In this document: piece by piece, positions 41,650 through 50,656 of the stretch
How the letters are laid out: each line of letters begins with the position of its first letter
Numbering within the stretch: position 1 is the stretch's first letter
Source: Leucobacter sp. G161
Lineage (GTDB): Bacteria; Actinomycetota; Actinomycetes; Actinomycetales; Microbacteriaceae
NCBI RefSeq assembly: GCF_001482305.1
Contig: NZ_LOHP01000046.1
Span: 62,001 to 126,000 of the forward strand
Length of the DNA stretch: 64,000 nt
Direction: 5' to 3'
Made by a program: the position numbers and the translations under genes
The notes under the pieces: generated by a model
Databases searched by the model: none
Told to the model about the DNA's origin: nothing
What the model saw: only the letters and a program-made list of their open reading frames with translations

Positions 41650-42378
41650 GTGATCGAAATGCTGCGGATGCCGCCGACGACGCTGCGGGAGCAAGCCCTC
41701 GCGCAGCTCCGCGCGCTGCTCGTCTCCGGAGACCTCAAACCGGGCGAGGTGTACTCGGCATCGGCAATTGCAGCAGAGCTGGGCGTCTCGCACGGTCCCG
41801 TCCGTGAAGCAATGCTTGCACTCGTCAATGACGGCATGATGGAGGCCGTACGCGGTCGCGGATACAGGGTCGTCACCATTAGCCGCCGAGACCGGGAGAA
41901 CATCGCCGAGATCCGCACGCTCCTCGAGGTGCCATCGATGGTGAAGCTCGCCGGTTCACCCCGGGTGCGCGAGCGGGAGGCTGCGTTCTCCGCGATCATC
42001 GATAAGTTCTTCGCGGCAGCCGAGCAGGAAGACATCATCGCGTTCTTCGACGCAGACCGGGAATTTCACCTCGGGCTGCTGGCGCTCCTCGATAACGACC
42101 GCCTGACCGAGTTCATCGGAACGCTGCGCGATCAGACCCGCCAGTACGGCATCTACGAGCTCGCCGTGCGCGGAGAGCTCACTGACTCGGCGCAGGATCA
42201 CCGCGACATCCTTGACGCGCTGCTCGCCGGCGACCGACCAGCCGTCGAGCGGCTCATGCAGGAGCACCTGGAGTATCTCCGCTGGAGCAGGTGGAGCTCG
42301 CTCGATCTCAAAGCGGCGCCGATCGCTGAGCCCGAGGTGCCCGCGACCGACGCCACCGACGCACTCGCTACCGAATAA
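41650..42378 (+). CDS. GntR-family transcriptional regulator, FadR subfamily (FCD domain)
   Basis: A 242-residue protein. The winged helix (about 8-70) reads LREQALAQLRALLVSGDLKPGEVYSASAIAAELGVSHGPVREAMLALVNDGMMEAVRGRGYRV; the FCD domain (about 80-215) includes FFDADREFHLGLLALLDNDRLTEFI with metal-binding Asp and His. The GTG at 41650 follows GAGAGGGG. It is divergent from the enolase-superfamily gene, and its stop overlaps that of the converging amidohydrolase by 11 bp. It probably controls the hydroxyproline and amidohydrolase genes around it. Confidence 0.85.
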   Translation: MIEMLRMPPTTLREQALAQLRALLVSGDLKPGEVYSASAIAAELGVSHGPVREAMLALVNDGMMEAVRGRGYRVVTISRRDRENIAEIRTLLEVPSMVKLAGSPRVREREAAFSAIIDKFFAAAEQEDIIAFFDADREFHLGLLALLDNDRLTEFIGTLRDQTRQYGIYELAVRGELTDSAQDHRDILDALLAGDRPAVERLMQEHLEYLRWSRWSSLDLKAAPIAEPEVPATDATDALATE

Positions 42379-43552
42379 CGCGGCCGGCCTGCACGACTGC
42401 GAGCCGCGCGGCGGGCTCGGACAGTGCACCTGCGAGTTCGAGCGGGTTTTCCGAGAGCAGGAGCGCGTCTCCGTAGCTCCCGATGGCGAGTGAGCCGGCA
42501 CGGGGATCCCCGATGAGTTGGGCGTTCACTGCCGTGAGCGAGTGGATCGTCGCCGCCGCCCCGCTCGCGTCAGCCTGCAGCCGGACCCCGCGCAGTTGAT
42601 CGTCTTCGAGATCACCCATGAGGTCGCTGCCGAAGCCAACGCTCACGCCTGCGGCGAGCGCGATCTGCACCGCTTCCTGCCCCTTCGATAGCACCTCGGA
42701 GTTCTTCGCGAGGGAGATCTCGTTGAGTCCGATCTCGGCTCCTCGGCGATCCATGGCATCGTATGCGGCGAGAGTCGGCACCAGGAACGCACCGCGATCC
42801 GCCATCGCAGTTGCCGTGGCGGCGTCGATGAGGTTGCCGTGTTCGATCGAGCGGACACCGTTCTCGATGGAGTGCATCACGGCCTCGGACGAGTAGGCGT
42901 GGGCCGCAACGTAGCTGCCGCGGCGGCCCGCTTCCTCGGTGACGACACGCACCTCCTCCGGTGAGTATTGCGGGATCGGTAGCGGATCGGCGAGCGAGAA
43001 CACGCCACCGCTCGTCATGATCTTGATCGCGTGCGCGCCGGTGCGCAGCCGGTTGCGCACCGCGAGGCGCAGCGCCTCGACGCCGTCAACGACCTCGCAC
43101 ATGTGCCCGTGGGAGAAGCAGATGTCGACGTGCTCGGATCGTGGATCGCCGTGCCCACCGGTCTGGCTGAGCGCAGGCCCCGTGAACAGGTATCGGGGCG
43201 AGTCGAACAGCGAGGCGTTGATCGCGCGGGCGAGCCCGATGTCCCCTCCGGCGACATCACGAACGGTCGTGAAGCCGCGGCGCAGCGCCTTCTCAAGGCG
43301 GCGCGTGCCGTTGATCGCGGCGTAACTCAGTGGGCCACGCTCGTTCTCGAGCCCGTCCATGCTCGTCGCATACGCCTGGAAGTGTGCGTCGATGAACCCG
43401 GGGAGGAGCCAGCCGCCGCTGCCGTCGAGTGTCTCTGCGTCTGGTGCCGGTTCGGCTGACACGAGCCCGTCAACAATGTGCAGGTCCTGCGGGGAGAAAT
43501 CGGTCCCGTTCCAGACCTGTGCCCCAAGAATCGAAAGCGATTGCGATTTCAC
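42368..43552 (-). CDS. Metal-dependent amidohydrolase paralogue 1, with an altered H-x-H motif
   Basis: A 394-residue amidohydrolase of the imidazolonepropionase/prolidase-like group. PGFIDAHFQAYATSMDGLENERG holds the first metal motif, but the second His of the usual H-x-H is Gln here (H-F-Q, codon CAG). The rest is present: KIMTSGGVFSLADP (lysine ligand), AAHAYSSEAVMHSIENGVRSIEHG (two His), and VSVGFGSDLMGD (Asp). Relatives hydrolyse Xaa-Pro dipeptides and N-acyl-prolines. The GTG at 43552 has GAGGAGG upstream. It closely matches the amidohydrolase at 45112-46302 and is divergent from the M17 peptidase. Confidence 0.85.
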   Translation of the reverse strand: MKSQSLSILGAQVWNGTDFSPQDLHIVDGLVSAEPAPDAETLDGSGGWLLPGFIDAHFQAYATSMDGLENERGPLSYAAINGTRRLEKALRRGFTTVRDVAGGDIGLARAINASLFDSPRYLFTGPALSQTGGHGDPRSEHVDICFSHGHMCEVVDGVEALRLAVRNRLRTGAHAIKIMTSGGVFSLADPLPIPQYSPEEVRVVTEEAGRRGSYVAAHAYSSEAVMHSIENGVRSIEHGNLIDAATATAMADRGAFLVPTLAAYDAMDRRGAEIGLNEISLAKNSEVLSKGQEAVQIALAAGVSVGFGSDLMGDLEDDQLRGVRLQADASGAAATIHSLTAVNAQLIGDPRAGSLAIGSYGDALLLSENPLELAGALSEPAARLAVVQAGRVIR

Positions 43553-43655
43553 CCGTGTCCTCCTCGTACGTACAGTTCGTGCGCTGTGTTCAGCGCTACA
43601 TGCATTGTGGCAGTTTGCCGCTCCTGGCAGGCATGCGAACCACTGTCTCCCTTGA

Positions 43656-43670
43656 TGTGCACCGTGCACA
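43656..43670. promoter_or_regulatory. Palindrome TGTGCACCGTGCACA in a divergent promoter
   Basis: A 15-bp inverted repeat (arms TGTGCA/TGCACA) lies in the 184-bp region between the first amidohydrolase (-) and the M17 peptidase (+). It is a likely regulator-binding site, placed 67 bp before the peptidase start. Confidence 0.5.
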
Positions 43671-43736
43671 GGCGGCCACGTTCGCCCCACCATAGTGTGG
43701 ATCGGTGACCCGGAAGTGGGCCGAAAGGAACGAACA

Positions 43737-45080
43737 ATGGCGATCATCCAATCCACAGCCACATCGGTGACCCCCACAGTCGCGCCAGCAGCACACTCGG
43801 GGCGCGACCGGAATGCGCCGTGGCACCTCCCACCGATCCCGACAGGCAATGCCAGCCGCGAATGCCTGAGTAGCTGGGGCGAACGGGCAGGGGAGCTTCT
43901 GCGCGCACAGGGCGGCGAGTCAGGCCCCCTGCCCACCCTAACCCTCACCGGCAGCTCCCTCACCACAGCCGAGTTTCGCCAAATCCTCGCCGGGCTGCTC
44001 GCGGCGATCAGTGGGCCGTCCGGAGATGAAACGTTCGATTTGCCTGTAGAGATCGACATTCCCGCAGCAGAGTTCACGCGAGCAGTGGTTGAAGAACACC
44101 GGCTGCACCGCGCTGAAACTCTGGCAAAGTCCCTGACGGACGCGCGGTCGAACCAGCTGACCCCCGCAATGTTTGCCGAGCGAGCCAGCGAAGTGGCTGT
44201 CGCGAACGGCCTTGGCTTCCGGCTGACGACCGCGCCGAGTTTGCGAGCGGAAGGCTTTGGCGGGATCACTGCAATCGGGCAGGGATCCGTGAAACCGCCC
44301 GTGCTAGTCGAACTCTGGTTTTCGGGGACGCTGCCCCCGGGAGATGAGCCTCCTGCAGACGCTATTGGTCTGGCTGGGAAAGGCGTGACATTCGATGCGG
44401 GCGGTCTCTCGCTCAAGCCACCCTCTGCTATGTACTCAATGCACACTGACTGCGCCGGAGCCGCGACCGTACTGGCAACGCTATCTGTGCTGCGAGACTT
44501 CGGCGTGACCCAGCCTGTCTACGCCGCGCTGCCCCTGGTTGAAAACATCCCCGGCCCCGCATCGATACGCCCGGGAGACGTCGTGCACACTCGTAGCGGG
44601 GTGGGAGTAGAAATCATCGATACGGACTTCGAGGGCCGGGTGGTTCTCGCGGACGCCATCGCGAGGTTATCCGAGGCGGCACCTCGCGCGGTCATCAGCG
44701 TCGCAACACTCACCTACCAAATCGAGGTCGCGCTTGGTCCAGAGATCGCGGGGCTCTTCGCCCGCGACCACGCGCTCGGAGGGCGCCTCCTCCGTGCGGC
44801 AGACCAGTCGGCAGAAGCGCTCTGGGAGATGCCCTGGGCGACGCGCTACGCGTCGCAGCTCCGCTCGACCGCGCCGGGAGCCACGCTGAGAAACCATCCG
44901 CTCAGTGACACCGGAAGGGCGATAACGGCAGCTCTTTTCCTCGGAGAATTTGCCCCCGCTGACGTTCCGTTCGCGCACATCGATTGTTCGGGCCCTGCGG
45001 TGCGTGCTACCCCGGACGGGCCGCTCGCAACGGGGTACGGTGTGCGCACCCTCGTGGAGCTGCTCCGCCAGTGGGACTGA
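43737..45080 (+). CDS. Leucyl-aminopeptidase-type (M17) metallopeptidase
   Basis: A 447-residue M17 enzyme. The catalytic domain holds all ligands: GKGVTFDAGGLSLKP (Lys, Asp, Lys), MHTDCAGAATVLATL (Asp), and IDTDFEGRVVLADAI (Asp, Glu, Arg), where the family usually has N-T-D-A-E-G-R. The N-terminal macrodomain-like half is about 1-190. Two metal ions would remove N-terminal residues from peptides. The ATG at 43737 has AAAGGAACG upstream. It stands alone on the plus strand between two paralogous amidohydrolases, which suggests that together they break down small, perhaps prolyl, peptides. Confidence 0.9.
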   Translation: MAIIQSTATSVTPTVAPAAHSGRDRNAPWHLPPIPTGNASRECLSSWGERAGELLRAQGGESGPLPTLTLTGSSLTTAEFRQILAGLLAAISGPSGDETFDLPVEIDIPAAEFTRAVVEEHRLHRAETLAKSLTDARSNQLTPAMFAERASEVAVANGLGFRLTTAPSLRAEGFGGITAIGQGSVKPPVLVELWFSGTLPPGDEPPADAIGLAGKGVTFDAGGLSLKPPSAMYSMHTDCAGAATVLATLSVLRDFGVTQPVYAALPLVENIPGPASIRPGDVVHTRSGVGVEIIDTDFEGRVVLADAIARLSEAAPRAVISVATLTYQIEVALGPEIAGLFARDHALGGRLLRAADQSAEALWEMPWATRYASQLRSTAPGATLRNHPLSDTGRAITAALFLGEFAPADVPFAHIDCSGPAVRATPDGPLATGYGVRTLVELLRQWD

Positions 45081-45111
45081 TGTGGCAACCGTCGGGCACG
45101 CACTCCGCCTG

Positions 45112-46302
45112 TTACACGACCCGTCCCGCCTGGATGACTGCTTGGCGCGCGCCCATAGCTCCCAGCACGAAGGGATCTTCAAGAGGGTTACCCGAGAGTA
45201 GGACTGCATCGCCGTAGGAACCGACCTCCATGCTCCCCAAGCGCGCGTCACCGAGAACCGCTGCGTTCCCCGCCGTCATCGAGTGCAGGGCCTCAGGCAC
45301 ACCGAGCGCCTCCACCTGCAAGGCAACCCCGCGGAGTTGTTCGTCCTCCATATCTCCCATCAGGTCGGTGCCAAATCCGACGCGAACGCCAGCTCGTACC
45401 GCCATGTTCGCTGCCTCCTGCCCCTTCGAGAGCACCTCAGCGTTCTTCGCAAGCGACACCTCGTTCAGGCCGAGTCCGGGACCCCGACGCCCCATGGCAT
45501 CGTAGGTCGCGAGCGTCGGGACGAGGAAGGTGCCCCGCCGCGCCATCTCCGTAGCAGTGGCGGCGTCGATGAGGTTTCCGTGTTCGATGCAATCGACGCC
45601 GTTCTCGATGGAATGCATGACTGACTCCGACGAATACGAATGCGCAGTGACGTACGTTCCACGGCGGTGTGCTTCGTCGGCAACCGCCTGAAGCTCCTCT
45701 GCCGAGTATTGGGGAATGCGCACCGGATCCGTGAGGGAAAACACCCCGCCCGATGTCATCACTTTGATGGCGTGGGCGCCGGTGCGCAGCCGCTCGCGCA
45801 CTGCGACCCTGAGCGCGTCGATCCCGTCAACAACCTCGCACATGTGCCCGTGTCCAAAACACACATCGACATGCTGCGAGCGCGGGTCACCGTGCCCACC
45901 GGTCTGGCTCAGTGCAGGGCCAGTGAACAGGTATCTCGGCGCGGCAAGTAGGCCTCCTTCGACGGCACGTTGCAGCCCGATGTCGCCGCCTGCGGCGTCG
46001 CGTACGGTCGTAAACCCGCGCTCAAGCGCAGCCCTCAGCCGATGAGTGGCGTTGAGCGCCGCGTAGCTCAGCTGGCCGCGCTCGTTCTCGAGCCCGTCCA
46101 TGCTGAGCGCGTAGGCATGAAAGTGCGCATCGATGAGACCGGGAATCACCCACTGGCCTCGTCCGTCGATCTCAGTTGCATCGGCGTCGGCGCGCTCCGC
46201 AATCATTCCGCCCGAAATGATGAGATCACCCGGTTCAAAGCCACGCGCTTTTCCCCGCCAGATCTGCGTATCAACGATCACCATTGACCCTTGGCCAGTC
46301 AT
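45112..46302 (-). CDS. Metal-dependent amidohydrolase paralogue 2, with intact H-x-H
   Basis: A 396-residue amidohydrolase, very similar to the one at 42368-43552 across its whole length. PGLIDAHFHAYALSMDGLENERG keeps both His of the first metal motif; KVMTSGGVFSLTDP, TAHSYSSESVMHSIENGVDCIEHG and VRVGFGTDLMGD complete the bimetal site. It is predicted to open an amide or peptide bond, like the prolidase-type and imidazolonepropionase members of the family. The ATG at 46302 with GGGG 8 nt upstream is preferred over an ATG 18 nt later. It is the last gene of the long minus-strand catabolic run. Confidence 0.85.
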   Translation of the reverse strand: MTGQGSMVIVDTQIWRGKARGFEPGDLIISGGMIAERADADATEIDGRGQWVIPGLIDAHFHAYALSMDGLENERGQLSYAALNATHRLRAALERGFTTVRDAAGGDIGLQRAVEGGLLAAPRYLFTGPALSQTGGHGDPRSQHVDVCFGHGHMCEVVDGIDALRVAVRERLRTGAHAIKVMTSGGVFSLTDPVRIPQYSAEELQAVADEAHRRGTYVTAHSYSSESVMHSIENGVDCIEHGNLIDAATATEMARRGTFLVPTLATYDAMGRRGPGLGLNEVSLAKNAEVLSKGQEAANMAVRAGVRVGFGTDLMGDMEDEQLRGVALQVEALGVPEALHSMTAGNAAVLGDARLGSMEVGSYGDAVLLSGNPLEDPFVLGAMGARQAVIQAGRVV

Positions 46303-46396
46303 GTATTTCCCCTTCGAAATGTTCATCATTTTGCACCGTCGACTGCGTACAGGAAAGGCCCGCTGCGCACTACAGCGGACCCGTCCTGTCCCCCGG

Positions 46397-48109
46397 CTAA
46401 CGCGACGCTGCGCGCAGCTCCGCGGTTGCCGCTTCGTCGATACCGAGGTCATCAGTCAGCACGACCAGGTAGTCACGCGCGGCGGCTTCAGGCGAGACGA
46501 AGCCGTTTCGGAGGTCCTTCGCAATCGCGGCGAAATCGCGTTCGAGCGGATCTCCGTAACCACCGCCGCCACCGGTCGCGTTGACGAGCACTTCTCCAGC
46601 TTCGAGCAGATTGTAGCTGCCGCCCTGCCAGACCTCGCGCTCGGTTCCGGGGTTCAGGATCACCGCATTCGGTGTACCCTCGTTGCCGCCGGCAATGCTC
46701 CACGGGTTCGTTTGTGTCTTGTACACAAGCATGATGCCGGTTCCCGGGGCCGTATAGCGGTACGAACGGCTAATGCCGACGCCCCCACGGTGTTTACCTG
46801 CCCCAGAGCTGTCCTGCCGGTACCCGTAGTGCTCAAGAAACAGCGGAGTGCGCATCTCAAACACCTCGACCGGAGTGTTGCGACAGCCGGGCTCCGAGAG
46901 GTGCATGATGCCATCTTCGCCGTCGTGGGTTGCGGTGCCGCCAAACCCGACCGCTTCGTTACTACCGTCCTGCCACAATTCGCCGGTTCGCGGGTTCGTG
47001 CCGAGGCCAATAAACGCGCATACGTCTCCGCCCGACGCAGCAGGAATCTTGTCTGGCATCCCCTTGGCGAGCGCCTTCAAGATGACCTCGCCTGCGAGAA
47101 TTCCAGTCCACAGCGTAAACGTCGGCATTGGGTGCACCGCGTGGACGACAGAGCCTTCCTCAGTGACCACACGCATCGGAGCAAAGTTCCCGGCAACAAC
47201 GGGTGAATCCGGCGTCGTAATTGACTTGAAGATGAGGCACGATGCGGCCTCAGTGAGCCCGAGCGGCACGTTCACCGGGCCCTTAACGTTCTTTGCGCTT
47301 CCGGTCCAGTCGATCACCATCTCCTCGTCGGTGATCGTGACCGTGCACTGCAGCTTCACGAGCTGCCCGACGTCGACGCCGTCCTCGTCAACGTAGTCGA
47401 CCGCGGTCCACGTGCCCTTTGGAAGCTTCGCGAGGGCCAGACGGGAGAGCTTCTCACCGTGCTCATTGATAGCGCGCATAGCGTCGCCGAGCGTGTCCGC
47501 ACCGTACTTCGCTGCGAGCTCCTGTGTGCGCTTCACACCCGTAAAGCACGCAGAGACCTGCGACTGGATATCACCGACGGTATGACGCGGCCTCCGGCTG
47601 TTGAACTTGATGATGTTGAACACGTCTTCGTTCCGCACACCACGTCGGTACAGTTTCGAGGCGGGCAGCATGAGCCCCTCCTGCGCGAGGTCCGTCGAGT
47701 CCATCACGTACCCGGGATCCTTCTGGTTCAGATCAGTGACGTGCACGCGGCAGGTCGCGAAGCCGAGCAGCTCGTCCTCGAAGTGGATCGGAGCAAAGAC
47801 CAGCGGGTCAAGCGCATGCGCACTCGACCAGTACGGGTAGTTGAGGATGAAGACATCGCCGGGCTCCATCGCGTCTTTCCCGAGGAAATTGATGGCGTGC
47901 TTGACGCCAGCATCGTTGCCGCGGGTGAATACTGCGACACCTGGGGTGTCAGCGACGACGTCGCCGTTCGCGTCGTGGAGCCCAATGCCATAGTCATGCA
48001 CCTCGTACACGACCGTGTTGTATGCCGTGCGGCAGAGATTACGAGCGATCTCCTCAGCGGCTGCAAGCAGACCGTGTCGAATAATCTCGGTGGTGATTGC
48101 GTCTACCAT
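46397..48109 (-). CDS. hyuB: Hydantoinase B/oxoprolinase-family protein, pair 2
   Basis: A 570-residue HyuB subunit, the normal length. TAYNTVVYEVHDYGIGLHDANGDVVADTPG and GDVFILNYPYWSSAHALDPLVFAPIHF are the family's N-terminal landmarks; the metal-site loops LLGFATCRVHVTDLNQKDPG and ATGGGGGYGDPLERD near the C terminus are conserved. With the A subunit it would hydrolyse a cyclic amide such as hydantoin or 5-oxoproline using ATP. The ATG is one base after the A-subunit stop, so the two are coupled. It is the second HyuB in the region. Confidence 0.85.
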   Translation of the reverse strand: MVDAITTEIIRHGLLAAAEEIARNLCRTAYNTVVYEVHDYGIGLHDANGDVVADTPGVAVFTRGNDAGVKHAINFLGKDAMEPGDVFILNYPYWSSAHALDPLVFAPIHFEDELLGFATCRVHVTDLNQKDPGYVMDSTDLAQEGLMLPASKLYRRGVRNEDVFNIIKFNSRRPRHTVGDIQSQVSACFTGVKRTQELAAKYGADTLGDAMRAINEHGEKLSRLALAKLPKGTWTAVDYVDEDGVDVGQLVKLQCTVTITDEEMVIDWTGSAKNVKGPVNVPLGLTEAASCLIFKSITTPDSPVVAGNFAPMRVVTEEGSVVHAVHPMPTFTLWTGILAGEVILKALAKGMPDKIPAASGGDVCAFIGLGTNPRTGELWQDGSNEAVGFGGTATHDGEDGIMHLSEPGCRNTPVEVFEMRTPLFLEHYGYRQDSSGAGKHRGGVGISRSYRYTAPGTGIMLVYKTQTNPWSIAGGNEGTPNAVILNPGTEREVWQGGSYNLLEAGEVLVNATGGGGGYGDPLERDFAAIAKDLRNGFVSPEAAARDYLVVLTDDLGIDEAATAELRAASR

Positions 48110-48110
48110 T

Positions 48111-50159
48111 TCAGGCACCCTTCTGCGCGTGGTGAATAGCGATAGTGAGTTCGCCGTAGGCGCCGACCTCAAGCCGGTCACCCTCGTGCAACACTGTCGT
48201 CGCTGTATGTTCGGTGACCACAGCGGGGCCATCCAGCACATCGCCGGCAAGCAGTGACTCGCGAGCCACGAGCGCGTAGTCGACGGTGATATCTCCCGGG
48301 AGCACGACCTGACGAATGCCTCGTTCGAAACTCTCACCCGGTGCGCGCCGTGCTGCACGAGGCAAATCTGGCTTATCGACGACGCCAACGGCCATCAGCC
48401 GCAGTGTCGTGAGCTCGATCGGATCGTCCATGACATGGCCGTACTGCCGCTCGTGCAGGTCGTTGAACTGGGCTGAGATCTCGGTGCGCGGATCACTGCT
48501 GTCTGCCGGCAGCTCGACCGACACGGAGTGCTCTTGTCCGAGGTAACGCACATTGACGGATCGGTGGAAGCGGCGTGCCTCAGGTCCGAAACCTTCTGAG
48601 CCGAGCAGCTCGGCCGCTTCACGCTCCATATCCGCGAAAAAGGCGTCAGCACGCGCCGGGTCGAGTTCGTCGAGCAGTTCGACGCAGGTACGCGAGAGGT
48701 CGTGCTGCACGTCAGCCATAAGCATGCCGAGCGCCGAAAAGGCGCCCTGGCCGGGTGGCACAATCACCTCTGGAATGCCGAGTTCACGTGCGACATCAAC
48801 GGCGACCAGTCCACCACCGCCGCCAAACGAGAGCAGCGAGAAGTCCTTCGGATCGTGCCCGAGTTCGATCGAGATCGCACGCACGGCACCCATGATTTTG
48901 GTGTTCGAGATACGGACCATGCCGCGGGCCAACTCGGTCTCGGTAATCCCCATCTCTGCCGCAATTGCGCGCAGCGATGCCAGCGCCCTCTCGCGGTCGA
49001 GGGTGAGTTCACCACCGAGCGGTGTGTCAGTGCCGAGGTATCCAATGGCGAGGGCTGCATCGGTGAACGTCGGCTCGGTCCCGCCGCGACCGTACGCCGC
49101 CGGACCGGGCACCGCTCCTGCACTCTTCGGCCCCACCTGCAAGCCGCCAGCGTCATCGAGGTAGCCGAGCGAACCGCCCCCGGCTCCGATCGTGTGGATG
49201 TAGAGCGACGGAGTGTTAATGGGGAGGCCCTCAAACTCAGCGCCGTGGTACAGCACCGGGCTCCCGTCGAGCACGAGTGACGCGTCCAGGCTCGTGCCAC
49301 CCATGTCGATCGTGATGAGGTTCGGTCGGTCAATGAGCTTCGAGAAGCCGGCCGCTCCGACCACGCCTCCAGCCGGGCCGGAAAGGATGAGGTTCACAGG
49401 CTGCTCGCGGGCCGTCGATGCGGTCATCGCACCGCCACCAGAGCGGGACATCAGGAATCGGCCGTCAAAACCACGCTCTGCGAGCTCGCCCTCGAGCGTA
49501 CGCAGGTAGTTGTGCATGATCGGCTTGATGTACGCATCAAGCACGGCAGTGCTCGTGCGCTCGCATTCGCGGTATTCACGGGAGAGCTCGTGCGAGATGG
49601 TCACCTGCACCTCGGGCGCCTCCTCGCGGAGGATCTCACGCATCCGTTGCTCGTGCTGCGGCGCGACGTAGGAGTGCAGGAAGGTCACAGCAACCGCGTC
49701 GTACCCGCGCCTCGCGATCTCACGGGCAAGCTCGCGCGCCTCCGCTTCATCGAGCGGCACCGCAACCGAGCCGTCAAACAGACTCCGCTCGGTGACCTCG
49801 AACGTGTCGAAACGCTCGAGCAGCGCCGCCGGCTTGCGGTAGGCGATGTCGTACATCGGTACACGGTCGGTGCGGCCCAGCAGGTACACGTCGCGGAAAC
49901 CGCGAGTGGCAATCGTCGCGATCCGGGCACCGGTGCGGGTGAGCAGCGCGTTCAGGCCGAGCGTGCTGCCGTGATTGAACATTTCGACGCCCGCGCGGTC
50001 TGCTTCGGCCTTGCTGAACGCTGCGAGCACGCCCTCTGCGGGCGCATTCGGGGTCGTCGGCACCTTCTCAAATCGCAGTTCACCGGTCTCGGGGACGAGC
50101 TTCACGACATCGGTGAACGTTCCCCCCACATCGATGGCTACGCGGACACGTTCGTTCAT
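48111..50159 (-). CDS. hyuA: Hydantoinase A/oxoprolinase-family protein, pair 2
   Basis: A 682-residue ASKHA-fold A subunit. The phosphate-1 loop is VAIDVGGTFTDVVKL; LNALLTRTGARIATIATRGFRDV and GYDAVAVTFLHSYVAPQHEQRMREIL follow; the hydantoinase A core includes LMSRSGGGAMTASTAREQPVNLILSGPAGGVVGAAG and ITIDMGGTSLD. It transfers phosphate from ATP to the lactam. It is translationally linked to the B subunit downstream and preceded by a small ABM-like protein. The ATG has AAAGGAGAAA upstream. Confidence 0.9.
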   Translation of the reverse strand: MNERVRVAIDVGGTFTDVVKLVPETGELRFEKVPTTPNAPAEGVLAAFSKAEADRAGVEMFNHGSTLGLNALLTRTGARIATIATRGFRDVYLLGRTDRVPMYDIAYRKPAALLERFDTFEVTERSLFDGSVAVPLDEAEARELAREIARRGYDAVAVTFLHSYVAPQHEQRMREILREEAPEVQVTISHELSREYRECERTSTAVLDAYIKPIMHNYLRTLEGELAERGFDGRFLMSRSGGGAMTASTAREQPVNLILSGPAGGVVGAAGFSKLIDRPNLITIDMGGTSLDASLVLDGSPVLYHGAEFEGLPINTPSLYIHTIGAGGGSLGYLDDAGGLQVGPKSAGAVPGPAAYGRGGTEPTFTDAALAIGYLGTDTPLGGELTLDRERALASLRAIAAEMGITETELARGMVRISNTKIMGAVRAISIELGHDPKDFSLLSFGGGGGLVAVDVARELGIPEVIVPPGQGAFSALGMLMADVQHDLSRTCVELLDELDPARADAFFADMEREAAELLGSEGFGPEARRFHRSVNVRYLGQEHSVSVELPADSSDPRTEISAQFNDLHERQYGHVMDDPIELTTLRLMAVGVVDKPDLPRAARRAPGESFERGIRQVVLPGDITVDYALVARESLLAGDVLDGPAVVTEHTATTVLHEGDRLEVGAYGELTIAIHHAQKGA

Positions 50160-50201
50160 TCGGTTTCTCCTTTTGGATCTGCCGACATCTAGATGACGGT
50201 G

Positions 50202-50519
50202 CTACGACGCGCGTTCGACACGGTGGTCGACGCGGAACAGTCGTCCCACACCGACTTCAGCACCCTCGAGCAGTTCTTGCAGTTCGGGCGCGGTGCGCAA
50301 GCGCTGGGGATGGTCGAGCCACTCCTGATACCCAGCCTCATCAGGCCATTCGGCGCTCACAATGATCTCGCCCGACCCATCTGCGGCGAGCGCGATGTCC
50401 GATGAAAGCTGTCGGGTGAGGTCGAGGGACTCTTGGAGAATCAACTCGCGCCGGTAGAGCTCGAGGATACGCTCGGCCTTCTCCGGTGTGGTGCGCAGGG
50501 TAAGAACTGAACGGATCAT
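50202..50519 (-). CDS. Small ABM-like (antibiotic biosynthesis monooxygenase fold) protein
   Basis: A 105-residue dimeric alpha+beta barrel protein. MIRSVLTLRTTPEKAERILELYRRELILQESLDLT fits the first strand-helix of ABM/heme-oxygenase-like proteins, and EIIVSAEWPDEAGYQEWLDHPQR fits the W-x-x-x-x-x-(Y/F)-x-x-(W/H) helix. It could be a cofactor-independent monooxygenase, or just a structural member of the fold. The ATG at 50519 has GGAGGA 7 nt upstream. It sits between the PucR-type regulator and hyuA. Confidence 0.65.
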   Translation of the reverse strand: MIRSVLTLRTTPEKAERILELYRRELILQESLDLTRQLSSDIALAADGSGEIIVSAEWPDEAGYQEWLDHPQRLRTAPELQELLEGAEVGVGRLFRVDHRVERAS

Positions 50520-50656
50520 GCGGGTGCTCCTCCTCGAGACAACGTGCGGAAATGTTCCAGCAACAGCGAGAGTACTTCCGGGGGCGCCCACACCCTTGGG
50601 CATACTGCACAGCCCGAGCGCTAACTCGTGTGAGTTTCGCAAGGAGGGTCGGGAAA

